NCBI RefSeq assembly: GCF_007859315.1 | Contig: NZ_VOHA01000001.1 | Location: 1-64,000, forward strand | Reading direction: 5' to 3' | Length of the DNA: 64,000 nt | Source of the DNA: Reyranella sp. CPCC 100927 | GTDB taxonomy: Bacteria > Pseudomonadota > Alphaproteobacteria > Reyranellales > Reyranellaceae | Shown here: positions 9,007-18,370 of the stretch, one piece after another | Numbering within the stretch: position 1 is the stretch's first letter | Layout of the letters: each line of letters opens with the position of its first letter | Made by a program: the position numbers and the translations under genes | The notes under the pieces: generated by a model | What the model saw: only the letters and a program-made list of their open reading frames with translations | What the model was told of the DNA's origin: nothing | Database searches by the model: none

Positions 9007-11394
9007 ATGAGGACAACGACTGGGAAGGCATCCGTGGCGCGCGGACGTCGGAAGGCGGAGCGCGTGGGAACTCATACGCCGTGGCAATGGCCGCTGGTCC
9101 TGCTGGCGATGTCAGCCGGTGTACCGGCCGCAGCGCAGTCACCCCCGACAGCACCTCCCCTGGTCGCGCAAGCACAGCAGTTCAACATTCCGGCTCAGCC
9201 GCTGGATTCGGCCCTGGCAGCCTATGCCGCCGCCACCGGCGTGCAGGTCATCTACGACAGCCGCATCACCAGCGGCCTGCAGTCACCCGGCGTGTCCGGC
9301 TCGATGGCGCCTGAAGAAGCGCTGCGGCGGCTGGTGGGTGGCACTGGGCTGCTGACCCGGTTCACCGGACCACGCGCGGCAACGCTCGAGAAGGTCCAGG
9401 CGTCTGCGTTGTCGCCGGATATCACCACGCTGGCACCCATCACGGTGGCGGGCGAGAAGGTGCAGCGTTCGCTGCGTGACACGGCCAGCAGCGTGAGCGT
9501 CTTCGGCCCGTCGGAGCTCGACCGCAAGCGGCCCGGCGTTGCCAGCACCAACGACGTGCTGGCGCGGATTCCCAACGTCGTGTCGACCGAGTCCAGCAAC
9601 CTGGCGCCGGCGATCCGTGGCATCGACGGTACCGGCCCGGCGCAAGGCGTCGACGCCTTCGTCGGCGGCATCCGGCCGCGCATCACCTACACCGTGGACG
9701 GCCGGCCACTCAGCTTCAACGAGGCGATCTTTGGCGACCTGTCGCTCTGGGACGTCGAGCGTGTCGAGGTGTTCCGCGGTCCACAAAGCACCTTGCAGGG
9801 ACGCAACTCGATCGGCGGCGCCATCGTCGTCAAGACACGCGATCCGTCTCTTACGGAAACGGAGATCGGCGGCCGTGTGATCTTCGGCAACCAGAACCAG
9901 CAGCAGTATTCGGCCGTCGCGTCGGCACCGCTGGTCAAGGATGAACTCGCGTTCCGTCTGGCCGTCGACTACAAGGCCTACGATAGCTTCGTGCATTTCC
10001 AGGGCTTCGGTGGCGCCAAGGATCCAGGCGACTACCGGTCGCTGACGGTGCGCGGCAAGGTGCTGATTCAGCCGGAAGCGCTGCCCGGCTTCTCGACACT
10101 GATCACGGTAACCCACCAGGACTATCGTGGTCCGCAGACTGACCTCGTGAAGGAGCCGTACCGCGACCATCGGCCGACGACGTCGTCGTCGGACATGCCG
10201 GTGTTTCAGCCGACCGCGACCAGCGGTGTTATGGAAACGACATGGAAGATTTCCGACGCATTGACCTTCCAAAACACATTCTCACTGGCTGATGTGAAGG
10301 TGAAGCGGCTGGTGAAGGACCGCATTGATGGACCGGCCTACGTGCACAGCCGTGAGTTCCTGGCGGAACCGCGATTGCAGTTCACTGGAATGGACGGACG
10401 CCTGAAAGGCTTCGCCGGCCTCTACTTCTTTCGGGCCAATCAGGACGACTGGCTGGATTTTATCAGCCTCAACCGGTGGGATGACCGCACGACGACGTTG
10501 GCCGCCTATGGCGAAGCGACGCTGCGGATGTTCGGCGACCTCGATCTTACGCTGGGCGGCCGTCTGGAGCGTGAGCACCGCCGGCGTGTCGGCGGCAACG
10601 CGCCGCTGTTCGATGTGAACTTCAACGAAACCTACACCGAGTTTCTGCCCAAGGTCGGGCTTGCCTGGCACGTCACCAACGAGCTGACGGTCGGCGCCAC
10701 GGTGTCGCGGGGTTACAACGGCGGTGGTGCTGGTGTGAGCTTCAACCCGCCCCAGGTCGCCTACACCTATAAGCCGGAATACGTGTGGAATTACGAGGCT
10801 TATACGCGTGCCGAACTCTTCGACAAACGTCTTCAGCTGACGGGCAATGTCTTCTACTCGCGCTATAAGGACATGCAGCTTCCGTTTGCGCTGAGTGCGA
10901 CGTCGACCGAGATCCGCAACGCCAAGTCTGTGGAGACGTACGGCGCAGAGTTTGGCGCGCGCTGGCTGGCACTGCCGGGTCTGGAATTTTTCGGTGAAGT
11001 CGGCCTCTTGAAGACGAAGATCTTGAAGTACGCCGGCTCCGGGATCACGGGCGAAGCACTGCCGCGGTCACCGAAATTCACGGCCACGGCCGGTGCGAGC
11101 TACAAGCACAGCAGCGGCTTCGATATCAGTGTCGATGGCCGCTACTCGTCGTCGTACTATTCCAGTGCCAACGCGAATCCGGGAGCCACCAGCAATCCGC
11201 GTGGCCGCGTCGATCCCTATGTCGTGGTCAATGCGCAGGCGGGCTTCAGCTATGGCAACGCCCGCGTCTTTGCCTTCGTGAACAATCTGTTCAATTCGGG
11301 AAAGCCGACCGCGATCTGGCCGTTCGGCGTGGAGAAAGAGGCCAACATCCTGCGTCCACGCTGGTTCGGTATCGGCGTGCAGGCGACGTTCTGA
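9007..11394 (+). CDS. TonB-dependent siderophore receptor with STN signalling domain
   Basis: This outer-membrane transducer of about 795 residues imports a ferric chelate using TonB energy. After a signal sequence (WPLVLLAMSAGVPAAAQ) comes a secretin/TonB N-terminal (STN) domain reading FNIPAQPLDSALAAYAAATG. The plug domain (SLRDTASSVSVFGPSELDRK, RVEVFRGPQSTLQGRNSIGG) and a 22-strand-type barrel ending in aromatic GVQATF follow. The STN domain matches the neighbouring FecI/FecR pair. The ligand cannot be told from sequence. The start at 9007 follows GGGGGA; the ATG at 8980 would only add nine residues before it. Confidence 0.93.
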   Translation: MRTTTGKASVARGRRKAERVGTHTPWQWPLVLLAMSAGVPAAAQSPPTAPPLVAQAQQFNIPAQPLDSALAAYAAATGVQVIYDSRITSGLQSPGVSGSMAPEEALRRLVGGTGLLTRFTGPRAATLEKVQASALSPDITTLAPITVAGEKVQRSLRDTASSVSVFGPSELDRKRPGVASTNDVLARIPNVVSTESSNLAPAIRGIDGTGPAQGVDAFVGGIRPRITYTVDGRPLSFNEAIFGDLSLWDVERVEVFRGPQSTLQGRNSIGGAIVVKTRDPSLTETEIGGRVIFGNQNQQQYSAVASAPLVKDELAFRLAVDYKAYDSFVHFQGFGGAKDPGDYRSLTVRGKVLIQPEALPGFSTLITVTHQDYRGPQTDLVKEPYRDHRPTTSSSDMPVFQPTATSGVMETTWKISDALTFQNTFSLADVKVKRLVKDRIDGPAYVHSREFLAEPRLQFTGMDGRLKGFAGLYFFRANQDDWLDFISLNRWDDRTTTLAAYGEATLRMFGDLDLTLGGRLEREHRRRVGGNAPLFDVNFNETYTEFLPKVGLAWHVTNELTVGATVSRGYNGGGAGVSFNPPQVAYTYKPEYVWNYEAYTRAELFDKRLQLTGNVFYSRYKDMQLPFALSATSTEIRNAKSVETYGAEFGARWLALPGLEFFGEVGLLKTKILKYAGSGITGEALPRSPKFTATAGASYKHSSGFDISVDGRYSSSYYSSANANPGATSNPRGRVDPYVVVNAQAGFSYGNARVFAFVNNLFNSGKPTAIWPFGVEKEANILRPRWFGIGVQATF

Positions 11395-11409
11395 TCGACG
11401 AGGTCGGCG

Positions 11410-12564
11410 ATGAGCCCGGGTGCGATCCGCAAGTGGTCTTGGGTGCACAAATGGTCGAGCCTGGTGTGCACGGCTTTTCTGTTGCTGCTGTGCATCACGG
11501 GTTTGCCGCTGATCTTCCACGAGGAGATCGAGCACCTGCTCGGTGACAAGCCCGAACCACCGGCGATGGCGGCGGACACACCGAAGGCCAGCCTCGACAG
11601 GGTCATCGCCGCCGGCCTGGAACGGCGGCCCGGCCAGGTGGTGCAGTTCCTGGTCTGGGACCCGGATGAGCCCAACGTCGTGATCCTCAGCATCGCCAAG
11701 ACCCTGGTCGAGCCGTTCGACAAGGGCCACGTGATGATCTTCGATGCGCGCACGGCCGCGCTGCTGATGGAGCCCGGCAGCCGGCTCGGTTTCATGGACA
11801 TCATGCTGAGCCTGCACGTGGACATGTTTGCCGGGTTGCCCGGCAAACTGTTCCTTGGCCTGATGGGCATCTTGTTCGTGGTTGCGATCGTGTCGGGTGT
11901 GGTGCTCTACGCACCCTTCATGCGCAAGCTGCCGTTCGGCACCGTGCGCCGGGAGAAGACGTCACGCACGCGCTGGCTCGACCTGCACAACCTGCTGGGC
12001 GTCGTGACCGTGGGCTGGGTGCTGGTGGTGGGCGGCACCGGGGTCATCAACACCTGGGCCGATCTGCTGATCCAGCTCTGGCGCTTCGATCAGCTCGGCG
12101 ACATGGTGAAGCCCTATGCCGGCCAACCGCCGGTCGACAAGCCGGGGTCGCTCGACAAGGCGATGGTCACCGCGCAGGGAGCGGCGCCGGGCATGCAGCC
12201 GAGCTTCGTTGCCTTTCCCGGCACGCTGTTCAGCAGCGGTCATCACTACATGGTGGCGATGCGCGGCGAAGAGGCGTTGACCAAGCGCCTCATCCAGCCC
12301 GTCCTGGTCGACGCGCGGACGGCCGGGTTGACCGATACGCGTAAGATGCCGTGGTACATCACGGCGCTGCTGGTCTCGCAGCCGCTGCACTTCGGCGACT
12401 ATGGCGGCCTGCCGCTGAAGATCGTGTGGGCCCTGCTCGACATCGTGTCGATCGTGGTGCTGGGTAGCGGCCTCTATCTCTGGATCGCCCGACGCGGCGT
12501 ATCGATCGACGTGCGGTTGGCGACGCTGACGCAAGATGATGGGGTCGTGAGGGCAGAACGATGA
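11410..12564 (+). CDS. PepSY-associated transmembrane protein, likely ferric-siderophore reductase type
   Basis: The 384-residue protein has about four transmembrane helices (near 15-35, 135-160, 190-210 and 335-360). It also has conserved histidines, in VHKWSSLV, LSLHVDMFAG, LDLHNLLG and PLHFGDYGG, and PepSY-type periplasmic segments. This family (PiuB/FsrB-like) is commonly encoded next to siderophore receptors and is linked to periplasmic iron release or haem-based reduction. It starts 15 bp after the receptor and overlaps the next small gene by four bases, so an operon is likely. Confidence 0.85.
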   Translation: MSPGAIRKWSWVHKWSSLVCTAFLLLLCITGLPLIFHEEIEHLLGDKPEPPAMAADTPKASLDRVIAAGLERRPGQVVQFLVWDPDEPNVVILSIAKTLVEPFDKGHVMIFDARTAALLMEPGSRLGFMDIMLSLHVDMFAGLPGKLFLGLMGILFVVAIVSGVVLYAPFMRKLPFGTVRREKTSRTRWLDLHNLLGVVTVGWVLVVGGTGVINTWADLLIQLWRFDQLGDMVKPYAGQPPVDKPGSLDKAMVTAQGAAPGMQPSFVAFPGTLFSSGHHYMVAMRGEEALTKRLIQPVLVDARTAGLTDTRKMPWYITALLVSQPLHFGDYGGLPLKIVWALLDIVSIVVLGSGLYLWIARRGVSIDVRLATLTQDDGVVRAER

Positions 12565-12755
12565 CGTTACGCTCGACCGATTCGACGATGTCGATGTGGC
12601 GCGTCTTTGGTGTGCCCCTACTGCTGGCTGTTGCCACCGTCATCGGCCTGATCTCAGCGCTGTTGGCGGACGGCGTGTGGGATGCGTTGTCGTGGATCAC
12701 ACTGGCGCTACCGATGGTAGTGGCTGCGTGGGCGATCTGGTTGCGGCGCCGGTAA
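12561..12755 (+). CDS. small two-helix membrane protein of the iron cluster
   Basis: This 64-residue protein has two hydrophobic helices (about 14-35 and 41-58) and a basic C-terminus (WLRRR). Its ATG overlaps the stop of the PepSY gene as ATGA, which implies translational coupling. Small membrane proteins of this type often close FecI/TonB/PepSY clusters, but no function is known to me. It may help assemble the PepSY protein. Confidence 0.7.
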   Translation: MTLRSTDSTMSMWRVFGVPLLLAVATVIGLISALLADGVWDALSWITLALPMVVAAWAIWLRRR

Positions 12756-12933
12756 CACACTCATCGGCGTCTGGCGGACGCCCAGGTCGGCGATTCGGTT
12801 CGACTGTCGCGGCGGCTGCCGCGACCGGCGTCGTGCTGCGCGGTGTTGCGGTGCGGAACGCCTGTCTTCCTGGTCGAGATTCCGGCGTCGCGCTCGGCTA
12901 AAGCTTCAGAAATCGTCGGAGATGAGGTGCGCC

Positions 12934-14190
12934 ATGCCTGAAGCCTTTATCGTTGATGCCGTGCGGACACCGCGAGGAGTGGGCAAGCCGGGCAAGGGCG
13001 CACTGGCGCACCTGCATCCGCAGCAGCTTGCGGCGACGGTCTTGAAGGCGCTCAAGGATCGAAACAAGCTCGACACGGCGACCGTGGACGACATCATCTG
13101 GTCGACCTCGACGCAGGAAGGCAAACAGGGCGGTGACCTCGGCCGGATGTCGGCGCTCGCGGCCGGTTACGACATCGCCGCCAGCGGCACGACGCTGGAC
13201 CGGTTTTGCGGTGGCGGGATCACCTCCGTCAATCTTGCCGCTGCGTCGGTGATGTCGGGGATGGAGGACTGTGTCATCGCCGGCGGCACCGAGATGATGA
13301 GCTACCAGCAGAGCCTGGCCGCCGAGCGGATCCGGGCAGGCACACCGCCCCGGATGATGGGTGCCGGCAACGCGGTACTCGACGCGGTCCACCCGCAGTC
13401 GCATCAGGGCGTGTGCGGTGATGCCATTGCCGCGCGTGAAGGGATCAGCCGGGAGGCCTGCGACGCCCTGGCGCTTGTGAGCCAGCAGCGGGCCAAAAGG
13501 GCCATCGACGAGGGGCGTTTCACGCGGTCGGTGGTCCCCGTGTACAACGCCGATGGCAGTGTCGCCCTCGATCGCGAAGAGTTCCCGCGCCCGGAAACGA
13601 CGGCCGAAGGGCTCGCCGCTCTGAAGCCGAGCTTCGAACAGCTCGCCGATGCGGATCTTGGCGAAGGGACAACGTTCAAGAAGCAGATTCAACGGCGCTA
13701 TCCCGACCTCGACTGGAAAGGTACCCATCATGCCGGCAACAGTTCCGGCGTCGTTGATGGCGCCGCGGCTGTCCTGATCACCTCGAAGGCGTACGCGCAG
13801 AAGCATGGCCTCAAGCCGCGCGCCCGCATCGTGGCCTATGCCAATCAGGGCGACGACCCGACCCTCATGCTGAACGCGCCTGTTCCCGCGGCGAAGAAGG
13901 TTCTCGCCAAGGCCGGTTTGCGTAAGGAGGATATCGACGTCTGGGAGATCAACGAGGCCTTCGCGGTTGTCGCCGAGAAGTTCATTCGTGACCTCGGCCT
14001 CGATCGAAAGAAGGTCAACATCAACGGCGGCGCCATTGCGCTCGGACACCCGATCGGTGCGACGGGTTCGATCCTGATCGGCACGGCGCTTGATGAACTC
14101 GAACGCAGCGGCGGACGTTATGGCCTCGTGACGATGTGCGCCGCCGGCGGCATGGCGCCAGCCATTGTCATCGAGCGCATTCAAGCCTGA
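12934..14190 (+). CDS. acetyl-CoA C-acyltransferase (thiolase)
   Basis: The 418-residue cytoplasmic thiolase cleaves 3-ketoacyl-CoA or condenses acyl-CoAs. The nucleophile is Cys92 in LDRFCGGGITSVN. The C-terminal His372 in GGAIALGHPIGATGS and Cys402 in VTMCAAGGMAPA complete the active site. The start at 12934 has GAGG upstream; the ATG at 12922 lies too close to its purine tract. A short-chain dehydrogenase follows after 12 bp, so the pair probably carries out the last two steps of a fatty-acid or branched-chain beta-oxidation route. Confidence 0.93.
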   Translation: MPEAFIVDAVRTPRGVGKPGKGALAHLHPQQLAATVLKALKDRNKLDTATVDDIIWSTSTQEGKQGGDLGRMSALAAGYDIAASGTTLDRFCGGGITSVNLAAASVMSGMEDCVIAGGTEMMSYQQSLAAERIRAGTPPRMMGAGNAVLDAVHPQSHQGVCGDAIAAREGISREACDALALVSQQRAKRAIDEGRFTRSVVPVYNADGSVALDREEFPRPETTAEGLAALKPSFEQLADADLGEGTTFKKQIQRRYPDLDWKGTHHAGNSSGVVDGAAAVLITSKAYAQKHGLKPRARIVAYANQGDDPTLMLNAPVPAAKKVLAKAGLRKEDIDVWEINEAFAVVAEKFIRDLGLDRKKVNINGGAIALGHPIGATGSILIGTALDELERSGGRYGLVTMCAAGGMAPAIVIERIQA

Positions 14191-14202
14191 GAGGGATAAG
14201 AC

Positions 14203-14988
14203 ATGAAACTCGATTCCTCGGTTGCCGCGGTCGTTACCGGTGGTGCGTCCGGCCTTGGCGCCGCGACGGCGCGCGCACTTGCCGCCAAGGGCGTTAAGGT
14301 TGCGCTCTTCGATCTCAATCGCGAGCTCGGCACTGCCGTCGCCGCCGAGATCGGCGGCATTTACTGCGAGGTGAATGTCGCAAACGAGGAATCCGTCGTC
14401 GCGGGGTTCGCCAAGGCGCGCGCTGCCCACGGCCAGGAACGTATCCTGGTGAATTGCGCCGGCGTGGGCGGCGGTGCTGCCAAGACCGCGAGTCGGGCGC
14501 GGGAGGATGGCTCGATCAAGGAATATCCGATGGAGAATTTCTACCGCATCATCGAGATCAACCTGGTCGGAACCTTCCGGTGCATCACCAAATCGGCGGC
14601 AGGCATGTTGACCCTGGCGCCGCAGGAGGACGGTGACCGTGGCGCGATCGTGAACACCGCGTCCGTGGCAGCGGAAGATGGGCAGATGGGCCAGGTCGCG
14701 TACACCGCGTCGAAGGCCGGCGTCGTCGGCATGACCCTTCCGATCGCACGCGACCTGTCGGGCGAGAACATCCGGGTGAACACAATCCTTCCCGGCATTT
14801 TCGACACCCCGCTGCTGGCGCGCGCGCCGGAAAGTGTGAAGGCCGGATTGCGGGCATCCGTCCCCTATCCCAAGCGGCTGGGCGGTGCGGATGAGTTCGC
14901 GCACCTCGCGCTGACCATGATCGAGAACGGCTATTTCAACGGTGAGGACGTCCGTCTGGACGGTGCGATCCGTATGGCGCCCCGCTGA
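14203..14988 (+). CDS. short-chain dehydrogenase, 3-hydroxyacyl-CoA dehydrogenase type II-like
   Basis: The 261-residue SDR has the cofactor motif TGGASGLG (12-19), an aspartate after beta-2 (FDLNRE) that favours NAD(H), NCAGVGGG, and the catalytic residues Ser154, Tyr167 and Lys171 (YTASK). Its overall pattern resembles the type II 3-hydroxyacyl-CoA dehydrogenases (HSD17B10-like). The ribosome binding site GAGAGGGATAAGAC precedes the ATG. Coupling to the upstream thiolase supports a role in oxidising 3-hydroxyacyl-CoA to the thiolase substrate. Confidence 0.88.
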   Translation: MKLDSSVAAVVTGGASGLGAATARALAAKGVKVALFDLNRELGTAVAAEIGGIYCEVNVANEESVVAGFAKARAAHGQERILVNCAGVGGGAAKTASRAREDGSIKEYPMENFYRIIEINLVGTFRCITKSAAGMLTLAPQEDGDRGAIVNTASVAAEDGQMGQVAYTASKAGVVGMTLPIARDLSGENIRVNTILPGIFDTPLLARAPESVKAGLRASVPYPKRLGGADEFAHLALTMIENGYFNGEDVRLDGAIRMAPR

Positions 14989-15015
14989 CAGCCTGTGATT
15001 TTTTGAGCCTACGCC

Positions 15016-15102
15016 TGTCATCCCGAGCGTAGCGAGGGATCTTTTCGGCCGCGAACGGCGCGAAAAACTGCTGAAAGATTCCTCGCTACGCTCGGAATGA
15101 CA
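15016..15102. repeat. long palindromic element with GAGCGTAGCGAGG arms
   Basis: Two 29-base arms (15016-15044 and 15074-15102) pair with only two mismatches around a 29-base loop. The arm core is TGTCATCCCGAGCGTAGC. Sequences of this kind are known as dispersed palindromic repeats in proteobacterial genomes and can also end transcription. It lies 27 bp after the SDR stop codon. Confidence 0.75.
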
Positions 15103-15208
15103 GCGCGCGGCGATAAGATCACAGCCTCTGGGCGCTTGAGATCTATCCTTCCCCCCGGGAAGGAATGGATCATATCCTGAAGGGAACTGGCCAAGGCGGC
15201 TCGATCAC

Positions 15209-15289
15209 ACGCTGGGGGCACGCGACTCCGTCGCGCGTCTTCGTCTGGGTCGATACATGACGCGCCACGGAGTGGCGCGCCCCCAGCGT
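15209..15289. repeat. second long palindromic element with nested hairpins
   Basis: Two 31-base arms (15209-15239 and 15259-15289) pair with three mismatches around a 19-base loop. Each arm starts with or ends in ACGCTGGGGGC or its complement, and each holds a smaller hairpin around ACTCCGT. Together with the element at 15016-15102 it fills most of the 432-bp gap before mnmG. No coding signal was seen in that gap. Confidence 0.75.
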
Positions 15290-15420
15290 CTGCACACGCC
15301 ACCGTGCGCCGTTCAGTGCTTGTGGTCGGCGTAGCCGGTGGGAACTCAGTTGTCGGGTGCGTGGTGCTCGGCGGGGTGCCGGGCCACGTATGACTTGACT
15401 CGGGGAGCAGGATTCCCACT

Positions 15421-17397
15421 GTGCGCCGCATGACGAGCGGCGGCACAGCACAAGCGTCCTATGACGTGATCGTGGTCGGCGGCGGACATGCCGGCACCGA
15501 AGCGGCTGCCGCCGCGGCGCGCATGGGTGCGCGCACGGTGCTGGTGACGCACGACCGGGCGACGATCGGGGAAATGTCCTGTAATCCCGCGATCGGGGGC
15601 CTGGGCAAGGGACATCTGGTGCGCGAGATCGATGCACTGGATGGCATCATGGCGCGCGCCATCGATCGGGCCGGCATCCAGTTCCGGATGCTCAATGCCA
15701 GCAAGGGGCCGGCCGTACGCGGACCTCGCGCCCAGGCGGATCGGGCGCTCTATCGAAGCGCCGTCCAGGCGTTGTTGGCCGAACAGGAAAACCTGGAGAT
15801 CCACGCCGCCGCGATCGAGGACGTGTTGCTCGATTCCGCCGGTCAGATCTGTGGTGTGGTGACGGCGGCGGGCGAACAGATCCGCGGCGGCGCGGTGGTG
15901 ATCACCACCGGCACGTTCCTGCGCGGCCTCATCCACTGCGGCGAGGTCAAGATTCCGGCGGGGCGGGCGCGCGGTCAGCGGAGTCAGGGTGGACCCGCCG
16001 ATCTGCCGGCGTCCGCCGCGGCGGCCTCGCTCGATGCGCTGGAACCGCCGGCGTCAGGGTTGGCGGCAACCCTTGCCCGTTTCGGTTTCCGACTGGGTCG
16101 GCTCAAGACCGGAACGCCACCGCGGCTCGATGGCCGTACGATCGATTGGGCGGCTCTGGAGGAACAGAAGGGCGATGATCCGCCCCTGCCCTTCTCCTAT
16201 TTGACGTCGGAGATCACGGTCCCGCAGATTTCCTGCTTCCTTACTTCCACGACGCCAGCCACTCATGCCCTGATCCAGGCCAACCTGCACCGCGCGCCCA
16301 TGTATTCGGGGCAGATCGACTCGACGGGCCCGCGCTATTGTCCTTCAATTGAGGACAAAGTGGTCCGTTTTGGCCAGCGGGATCGACATCAGATTTTTCT
16401 CGAGCCGGAAGGCCTGGACGACGTCACTGTCTACCCCAACGGGATCTCCACCTCGCTGCCGCGCGAGGTTCAGCGCGATCTGCTGAAGACCATTCCGGGA
16501 CTGGACCGGGCGACAATGCTCCGGCCGGGCTATGCCATCGAATACGACTACGTCGACCCGCGCGAACTCTGGCCGACGCTGGAAACACGCCGTATCCCGG
16601 GCCTGTATCTGGCCGGCCAGATCAACGGGACGACCGGATACGAGGAAGCCGCGGCGCAGGGAATCGTGGCCGGCGTCAATGCCGCTCTACGGGCAGGGCG
16701 CGGCTCGGGGGCAGGCATCGCGGATGGGTTCGTGCTGGATCGTGCCGACGCCTATATCGGCGTGATGGTCGATGACCTGGTGACCCAGGGAGCGCCGGAA
16801 CCGTACCGGATGTTTACGTCGCGCGCCGAGTACCGGCTGCGGCTGCGCACGGACAATGCCGACCAGCGGCTGACCCAGCGCGGGTTGGCGGTCGGTTGTG
16901 TCGGCCTTGAGCGACGGGCGGCCCATGCAACCAAGACGGCCGCGCTGGCGGCGGCGCGCGATCTGGGACAATCGCTGCTGATGAGCCCGTCGGCACTGGT
17001 CAAGCACGGCATTTCAGTCAATCAGGATGGGGTTGTCCGGTCGGCGATCGACCTGCTCGGTTATCCCGGTATGTCCATCGCGCGGCTGGCGTCCGTGTGG
17101 CCGGCACTGTCGGCGATCAGCCCTGCCATTGCCGAGCAGCTTGAGATCGATGCCCTTTATCAAGGCTATCTTGGTCGACAGCAGGCCGACATCGAAGCCT
17201 ATCGGCGCGACGAGGCTCTGCACCTGCCCGGCAACCTCGACTACGGCGCGATCGGCAGCCTGTCGGCCGAAATTCGCCAGAAGCTCATGGCCCAGCGACC
17301 CGGGACACTCGGCCAGGCGGCCCGGATCGCCGGCGTGACGCCGGCGGCCCTTGTGGCTCTCCTGAAGCACGTTCGCCGACGGTCACGAGCGGCGTAG
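15421..17397 (+). CDS. mnmG: tRNA U34 carboxymethylaminomethyl synthase, FAD subunit MnmG
   Basis: MnmG is the FAD- and NADH-binding partner of MnmE in wobble-uridine modification. The 658-residue protein has the FAD dinucleotide fold [10 protein letters not shown] (20-29) and the signature [21 protein letters not shown] core. It also has the conserved [21 protein letters not shown] region and the C-terminal helical MnmE/tRNA-binding domain. A GTG start at 15421 is used, with AGG about nine bases upstream; an ATG three codons later is an alternative. The order mnmG-rsmG-parA-parB is normal, but mnmE is displaced. Confidence 0.96.
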   Translation: MRRMTSGGTAQASYDVIVVGGGHAGTEAAAAAARMGARTVLVTHDRATIGEMSCNPAIGGLGKGHLVREIDALDGIMARAIDRAGIQFRMLNASKGPAVRGPRAQADRALYRSAVQALLAEQENLEIHAAAIEDVLLDSAGQICGVVTAAGEQIRGGAVVITTGTFLRGLIHCGEVKIPAGRARGQRSQGGPADLPASAAAASLDALEPPASGLAATLARFGFRLGRLKTGTPPRLDGRTIDWAALEEQKGDDPPLPFSYLTSEITVPQISCFLTSTTPATHALIQANLHRAPMYSGQIDSTGPRYCPSIEDKVVRFGQRDRHQIFLEPEGLDDVTVYPNGISTSLPREVQRDLLKTIPGLDRATMLRPGYAIEYDYVDPRELWPTLETRRIPGLYLAGQINGTTGYEEAAAQGIVAGVNAALRAGRGSGAGIADGFVLDRADAYIGVMVDDLVTQGAPEPYRMFTSRAEYRLRLRTDNADQRLTQRGLAVGCVGLERRAAHATKTAALAAARDLGQSLLMSPSALVKHGISVNQDGVVRSAIDLLGYPGMSIARLASVWPALSAISPAIAEQLEIDALYQGYLGRQQADIEAYRRDEALHLPGNLDYGAIGSLSAEIRQKLMAQRPGTLGQAARIAGVTPAALVALLKHVRRRSRAA

Positions 17398-18008
17398 CGG
17401 TCAGCTCAGGAATTTCCGGCGGTTTATGGATGACCCTGACAGATCACCGACTGTCGGCGTGTTCGTTTCGAGCGCCAAGTGTCGCGCGATTGACCATAGA
17501 TTGCCGACGGCTTTCCCTGTGTTCACTCTGACCGGAGCCTATCGGAACCGAGCTTCGCGGCAACGGTGATCGACGTCGTGTTGGCTGGTTCGTTCACGTG
17601 AATGACGTGCGTCCGGTGGAGCTGTCAAACACCTGGGAGATCGGCAGCCTCGGTGCGTAGTCGAACCCCAGGCCGAACCGTCAATCACCCTGCCGATCTC
17701 CGGGCCGGTCTCCCTTCCGGTAACCAGGGATCGACACGCCCAACGTAGCGCTGTCCGTGAGCTTCGAGGACCGAGAACGGCCGGCGCCCCTCAGGATCCA
17801 CATGCCACAGGCCGTGGCCAGGCTGCGCCATGGCTCTTTCTGGAGACGCATCCCGCAGATGTAGCGGGTCGCGATGCCATGAGCATGCGCCGCCGCGCCT
17901 CAAAGTTGGATGCTCAGGTGGGCACAGGATAGGGCGTACAGTCCGTACCTGAAGCGTCATCATCCTCATTCCGGCCCTTGAGGCGCTCAGGGAAAGGTCC
18001 CTTGGATG

Positions 18009-18024
18009 TGTTTCACGTGAAACA
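18009..18024. promoter_or_regulatory. parS: parS site 1 (perfect consensus)
   Basis: The 16-mer TGTTTCACGTGAAACA is identical to the classical chromosomal parS consensus. It extends by one more paired base on each side into an 18-bp perfect palindrome. It lies 2.0 kb upstream of parB and should nucleate ParB binding and sliding-clamp loading. Confidence 0.95.
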
Positions 18025-18202
18025 CGGACATACGGCACAGGTGGTGCCGGCGACACACCTTCGTGGAATTCCGCAGCAAAAAGTCGGCTCTGCTTCGTGC
18101 CGCCTGTGGGCGACGTTGCTGACCCAAGACCAGAGGCATTGGCGGGTCCCCTTCGCTTCCCTCACCATCCAAGGGCCTCACCTTGTTGAACCTCTGCCAA
18201 CG

Positions 18203-18218
18203 CGTTTCACGTGGAACA
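18203..18218. promoter_or_regulatory. parS: parS site 2
   Basis: The 16-mer CGTTTCACGTGGAACA matches the parS consensus at 14 of 16 positions and keeps the CACGTG core. On the other strand it reads TGTTCCACGTGAAACG, a common natural parS variant. It lies 194 bp from site 1. Confidence 0.85.
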
Positions 18219-18354
18219 TACCGGATCGTGGTGGGATGACCCGCCGCAGATGGCCAGGAAGCCCTCGCGGTTCGCTGGGGTCTCGGTCCGAGGCAGTTTC
18301 GGTCGTGCAGGGTTCGCGCCGCGCCCGAAAACCTCTATGACGGGCGCACTCGAT

Positions 18355-18370
18355 TGTTTCATGTGGAACA
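18355..18370. promoter_or_regulatory. parS: parS site 3, abutting the rsmG start codon
   Basis: The 16-mer TGTTTCATGTGGAACA matches the consensus at 14 of 16 positions and ends on the base before the rsmG ATG. Its GTGGA segment is also the only ribosome-binding-like sequence for rsmG. ParB bound here could affect rsmG expression. Confidence 0.75.

Larger units (their letters stand above)
17398..18370. other. gene-free parS-bearing region between mnmG and rsmG
   Basis: No convincing gene lies in these 973 bases. The region carries one perfect and two near-perfect parS sites, described separately. A weaker CACGTG-centred sequence at 17590-17605 matches the parS consensus at 12 of 16 positions. 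Because parA and parB follow, the region is probably the chromosomal centromere where ParB loads. Confidence 0.75.

Noticed and set aside
17685-18056. 123-aa minus-strand ORF between mnmG and rsmG
   Set aside because: It runs across the perfect parS site, has no ribosome binding site and no family-like segment; the region is better explained as a centromere.
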